A DNA stretch of 24,431 nucleotides from an uncultured Frankiales bacterium (GTDB taxonomy: Bacteria > Actinomycetota > Actinomycetes > Mycobacteriales > SCTD01): contig CAMLIA010000044.1 in the NCBI GenBank assembly GCA_946479905.1, positions 1 to 24,431 of the forward strand, given 5' to 3'. The notes under the pieces were generated by a model. The model was not told the origin of the DNA, made no database searches, and saw only the letters and a program-made list of their open reading frames with translations. Of this stretch, positions 22,862 through 24,431 are shown in pieces. The translations under genes were made by a program, and so were the position numbers. Numbering within the stretch: the first letter of the stretch is position 1; every line of letters begins with the position of its first letter.

Positions 22862-23638
22862 CACCTGCTCCCAGGTCGGGAAACCGGTCCGCGCTCCCAC
22901 CGACCGGACCGACAGCGCAGCGGCGACGCACGCCAGCTCCGCGGCCTCGCGCAGCGGCCGCCCGCTGCCGATGCCGAACGCCAGCGCGGCGGCGAAGCAG
23001 TCGCCGGCTCCGGTCGTGTCCCGCGCCTCGACGGGGTGCGCCGGGACGTGCACGCCGTCCACCAGCGCACCGCGCGACCCGAGCGTGACCACCAACCGCG
23101 GCGCGACGTCCCCGAGGAACGTCGCCTCCGTCTCGTTGACCACCAGCACGTCCACGTCGCGCAGCAGCCCCGCCGGCAGCGGCTGCCACTGGGCGGCGTT
23201 GAGCACCACCGGGCAGGCTGCGCGGGCAGCGGTCTCGACCACCGTCTCGAGCGGCACCTCGAGGCTCAGCAGCACCACGTCCGCCTCGAGGTCCTCCGGT
23301 GCGGTCACCAGCGCGTTGGCGCCGGCGCTCACGACGATGCTGTTCTCGCCGCGACGGTCGAGCAGCACCACCGCGGTGCCCGTCTCGACGTCCACCCGTC
23401 GCACCCCGCCGACGTCGACACCCTCGGCCACCAGCTGCTGCAGCGACCAGTCGTCCCCGACGGCCGACGCGAACCGCACCGCGGCCCCGAGCCGGGCCAG
23501 CGCCACCGCCTGGTTCGCGCCCTTGCCGCCGGGCATCCGGTGCGTCGTGTGCGCCGCGACGGTCTCGCCCGGCCGCGGGATGTCCTCGACCTCGAGGACG
23601 ACATCGATGTTGGTGCTGCCGACGACCAGTGCCCTCAC
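22841..23638 (-). CDS. PfkB-family carbohydrate kinase (ribokinase-like)
   Basis: The 265-aa protein has the ribokinase marks: N-terminal STNID with Asp12, RMPGGKGANQAVALARLG at 34-51, VVTLGSRGAL, and DTTGAGDCFAAAL at 207-219 with the catalytic Asp213. PfkB kinases phosphorylate ribose, nucleosides or other sugars with ATP. It is shorter than the usual ~300 aa; after VGDD (60-63) the segment that normally reads like GxxxLxxL is shortened by several residues. GTG 23638 overlaps the dehydrogenase stop as GTGA, so the two form an operon. A ribokinase would fit ribose released by the ADP-ribosylglycohydrolase-family protein, but that link is speculative. The 3' end overlaps the lipoprotein gene by 21 bases on the opposite strand. 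Confidence 0.9.
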   Translation of the reverse strand: MRALVVGSTNIDVVLEVEDIPRPGETVAAHTTHRMPGGKGANQAVALARLGAAVRFASAVGDDWSLQQLVAEGVDVGGVRRVDVETGTAVVLLDRRGENSIVVSAGANALVTAPEDLEADVVLLSLEVPLETVVETAARAACPVVLNAAQWQPLPAGLLRDVDVLVVNETEATFLGDVAPRLVVTLGSRGALVDGVHVPAHPVEARDTTGAGDCFAAALAFGIGSGRPLREAAELACVAAALSVRSVGARTGFPTWEQVLAELQA

Positions 23639-24402
23639 GACAGCCGGCGGGCTTCGTAGTCGGCCCGCGCGCTGCGGTCGGTCGCCTTCACCTGGTCCGG
23701 CACCAGCCGGGCGTAGGCCAGGTCACGCCCGGCCTGCGGCAGCAGGGCGAGCAGCCGGGCCAGTGCTGACACCCGGCGCGGCACGAACGTCTCGAAGCGC
23801 GGCCGCGCGATCACACCGACGACGGCCCGTGCCACGTCGACGGGCGCCAGCCGCGGGACGCCACCCTCCGACGTCCCCGCTGCGAGCTCGGTCTCGACGA
23901 CGGTCGGCATCACCAGGCACAGCTGGACGCCGGTGCCCTTGAGCTCCTGCCGGACCGCCTTCATCCAGCCGTGCACCGCGTGCTTGGTCGCCGCGTAGGT
24001 CGCCTCGCCCGCGGGTGCCACGTAGGACGCGGCGGAGGCCACCGTCACCACGGTCCGGGTGCCGCTCGCGAGGGCCAGCCGGGTGCCGCGCACGACCCCG
24101 TGGAAGTTCACGTCGAACTGCCGGCGCGCCGTCGCCTCGGGCTCCTCGCCGAACCGCCCGACCCACATCACCCCGGCGTTGTTGACGAGCACGTCGACGG
24201 AGTCGACGAGCGCCCACCACTGCTCGTACGACGCCTGGCTCGTCACGTCGAGAACGCCACCGACCCCGCCGAGCTCGGCCGCGAGGTCGACGACGGACGG
24301 GTCGAGGTCGCCCAGCAGGACGCGGTGGCCCCGCGCGGCCACCTCCTGGGCGATGGCGGCGCCGATCCCGCGGGCCGCGCCGGTGATCGCGATGGTGGTC
24401 AC
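23635..24402 (-). CDS. Short-chain dehydrogenase/reductase (classical SDR)
   Basis: The 255-aa protein has all classical SDR motifs: the NAD(P) loop TGAARGIG (7-14), NNAG (74-77), a catalytic Ser123 in VTVASAAS, and YAATK with Tyr136 and Lys140. The acid at the end of strand 2 (GDLD) suggests NAD(H) rather than NADP(H). The C-terminal ~60 residues contain a basic, hydrophobic stretch (PRRVSALARLLALLP) of the type seen in actinobacterial SDRs near lipids or membranes. GTG 24402 lies 30 bases from the window edge and no clear ribosome binding site is seen, so an earlier start outside the window cannot be excluded. It is coupled by GTGA to the PfkB kinase. Substrate is unknown. Confidence 0.92.
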   Translation of the reverse strand: MTTIAITGAARGIGAAIAQEVAARGHRVLLGDLDPSVVDLAAELGGVGGVLDVTSQASYEQWWALVDSVDVLVNNAGVMWVGRFGEEPEATARRQFDVNFHGVVRGTRLALASGTRTVVTVASAASYVAPAGEATYAATKHAVHGWMKAVRQELKGTGVQLCLVMPTVVETELAAGTSEGGVPRLAPVDVARAVVGVIARPRFETFVPRRVSALARLLALLPQAGRDLAYARLVPDQVKATDRSARADYEARRLS

Positions 24403-24431
24403 GGACCGGCAGCCTGCCAGGTCAGCCGGGC

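Noticed and set aside
1..24431. Insertion sequences, prophage, tRNA or rRNA genes
   Set aside because: No transposase, integrase or phage motif, and no cloverleaf or rRNA-like sequence was found when reading through; a dedicated tRNA/ncRNA scan was not possible.

Overview
The window is very GC-rich (roughly 70-75% by eye). Genes are tightly packed, GTG starts are common, and neighbouring genes often share a 4-base GTGA or ATGA stop/start overlap. Together with the gene families this points to a high-GC actinobacterium. A Nocardioides-like member of the Propionibacteriales is a reasonable guess, but it is an inference and not proven by the sequence. No rRNA, tRNA, CRISPR array, transposase or integrase was seen. 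No gene-free stretch exceeds 160 bases.

Layout. (a) 1-1207 (+): the 3' part of a GGDEF-EAL cyclic-di-GMP enzyme, cut by the window edge. (b) 1210-7073 (-): a ROK sugar kinase, then a large exported protein with two PHP-type metal sites, a SIS-domain isomerase/deaminase-like protein and an ADP-ribosylglycohydrolase-family protein, all closely linked, followed by a small zinc-ribbon protein. (c) 7139-9030 (+), divergent from b: N-acetylglucosamine-6-phosphate deacetylase (nagA) and an alpha/beta hydrolase. (d) 9190-15388 (-): a cytosolic GH84 beta-N-acetylglucosaminidase, a ROK repressor, a ceramidase-like metalloprotein, a second alpha/beta hydrolase and a secreted protein of unknown family. 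(e) 15457-22861 (+), divergent from d: a branched-chain amino acid (Liv) type ABC transporter in unusual form: LivG, a LivH-LivM fusion, an MFS-LivF fusion, a membrane-anchored binding protein, and a lipoprotein with no ordinary start codon. (f) 22841-24402 (-): a short-chain dehydrogenase and a ribokinase-like PfkB kinase.

How the genes may work together. Blocks b-d read as one amino-sugar catabolic locus. GH84 would release GlcNAc inside the cell, the ROK kinase would make GlcNAc-6-P, NagA would deacetylate it, and the SIS protein would deaminate or isomerise GlcN-6-P towards fructose-6-P, like the SIS-type deaminase NagB-II. The ROK regulator would sense a sugar. The two alpha/beta hydrolases, the ceramidase-like protein, the tandem-PHP protein and the secreted unknown suggest that the real substrate is a more complex GlcNAc conjugate than chitin. 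The Liv-like transporter starts on the other side of a 68-bp divergent promoter region. That region holds a 24-bp imperfect palindrome, so the two units may share a regulator and the transporter may import the conjugate.

The most unusual features are the MFS-LivF fusion beside a LivH-LivM fusion, the ceramidase-like protein with Asn where the catalytic Ser is expected, the lipoprotein with an apparent ACG or CTG start, and two intergenic regions each holding a tandem pair of long inverted repeats.
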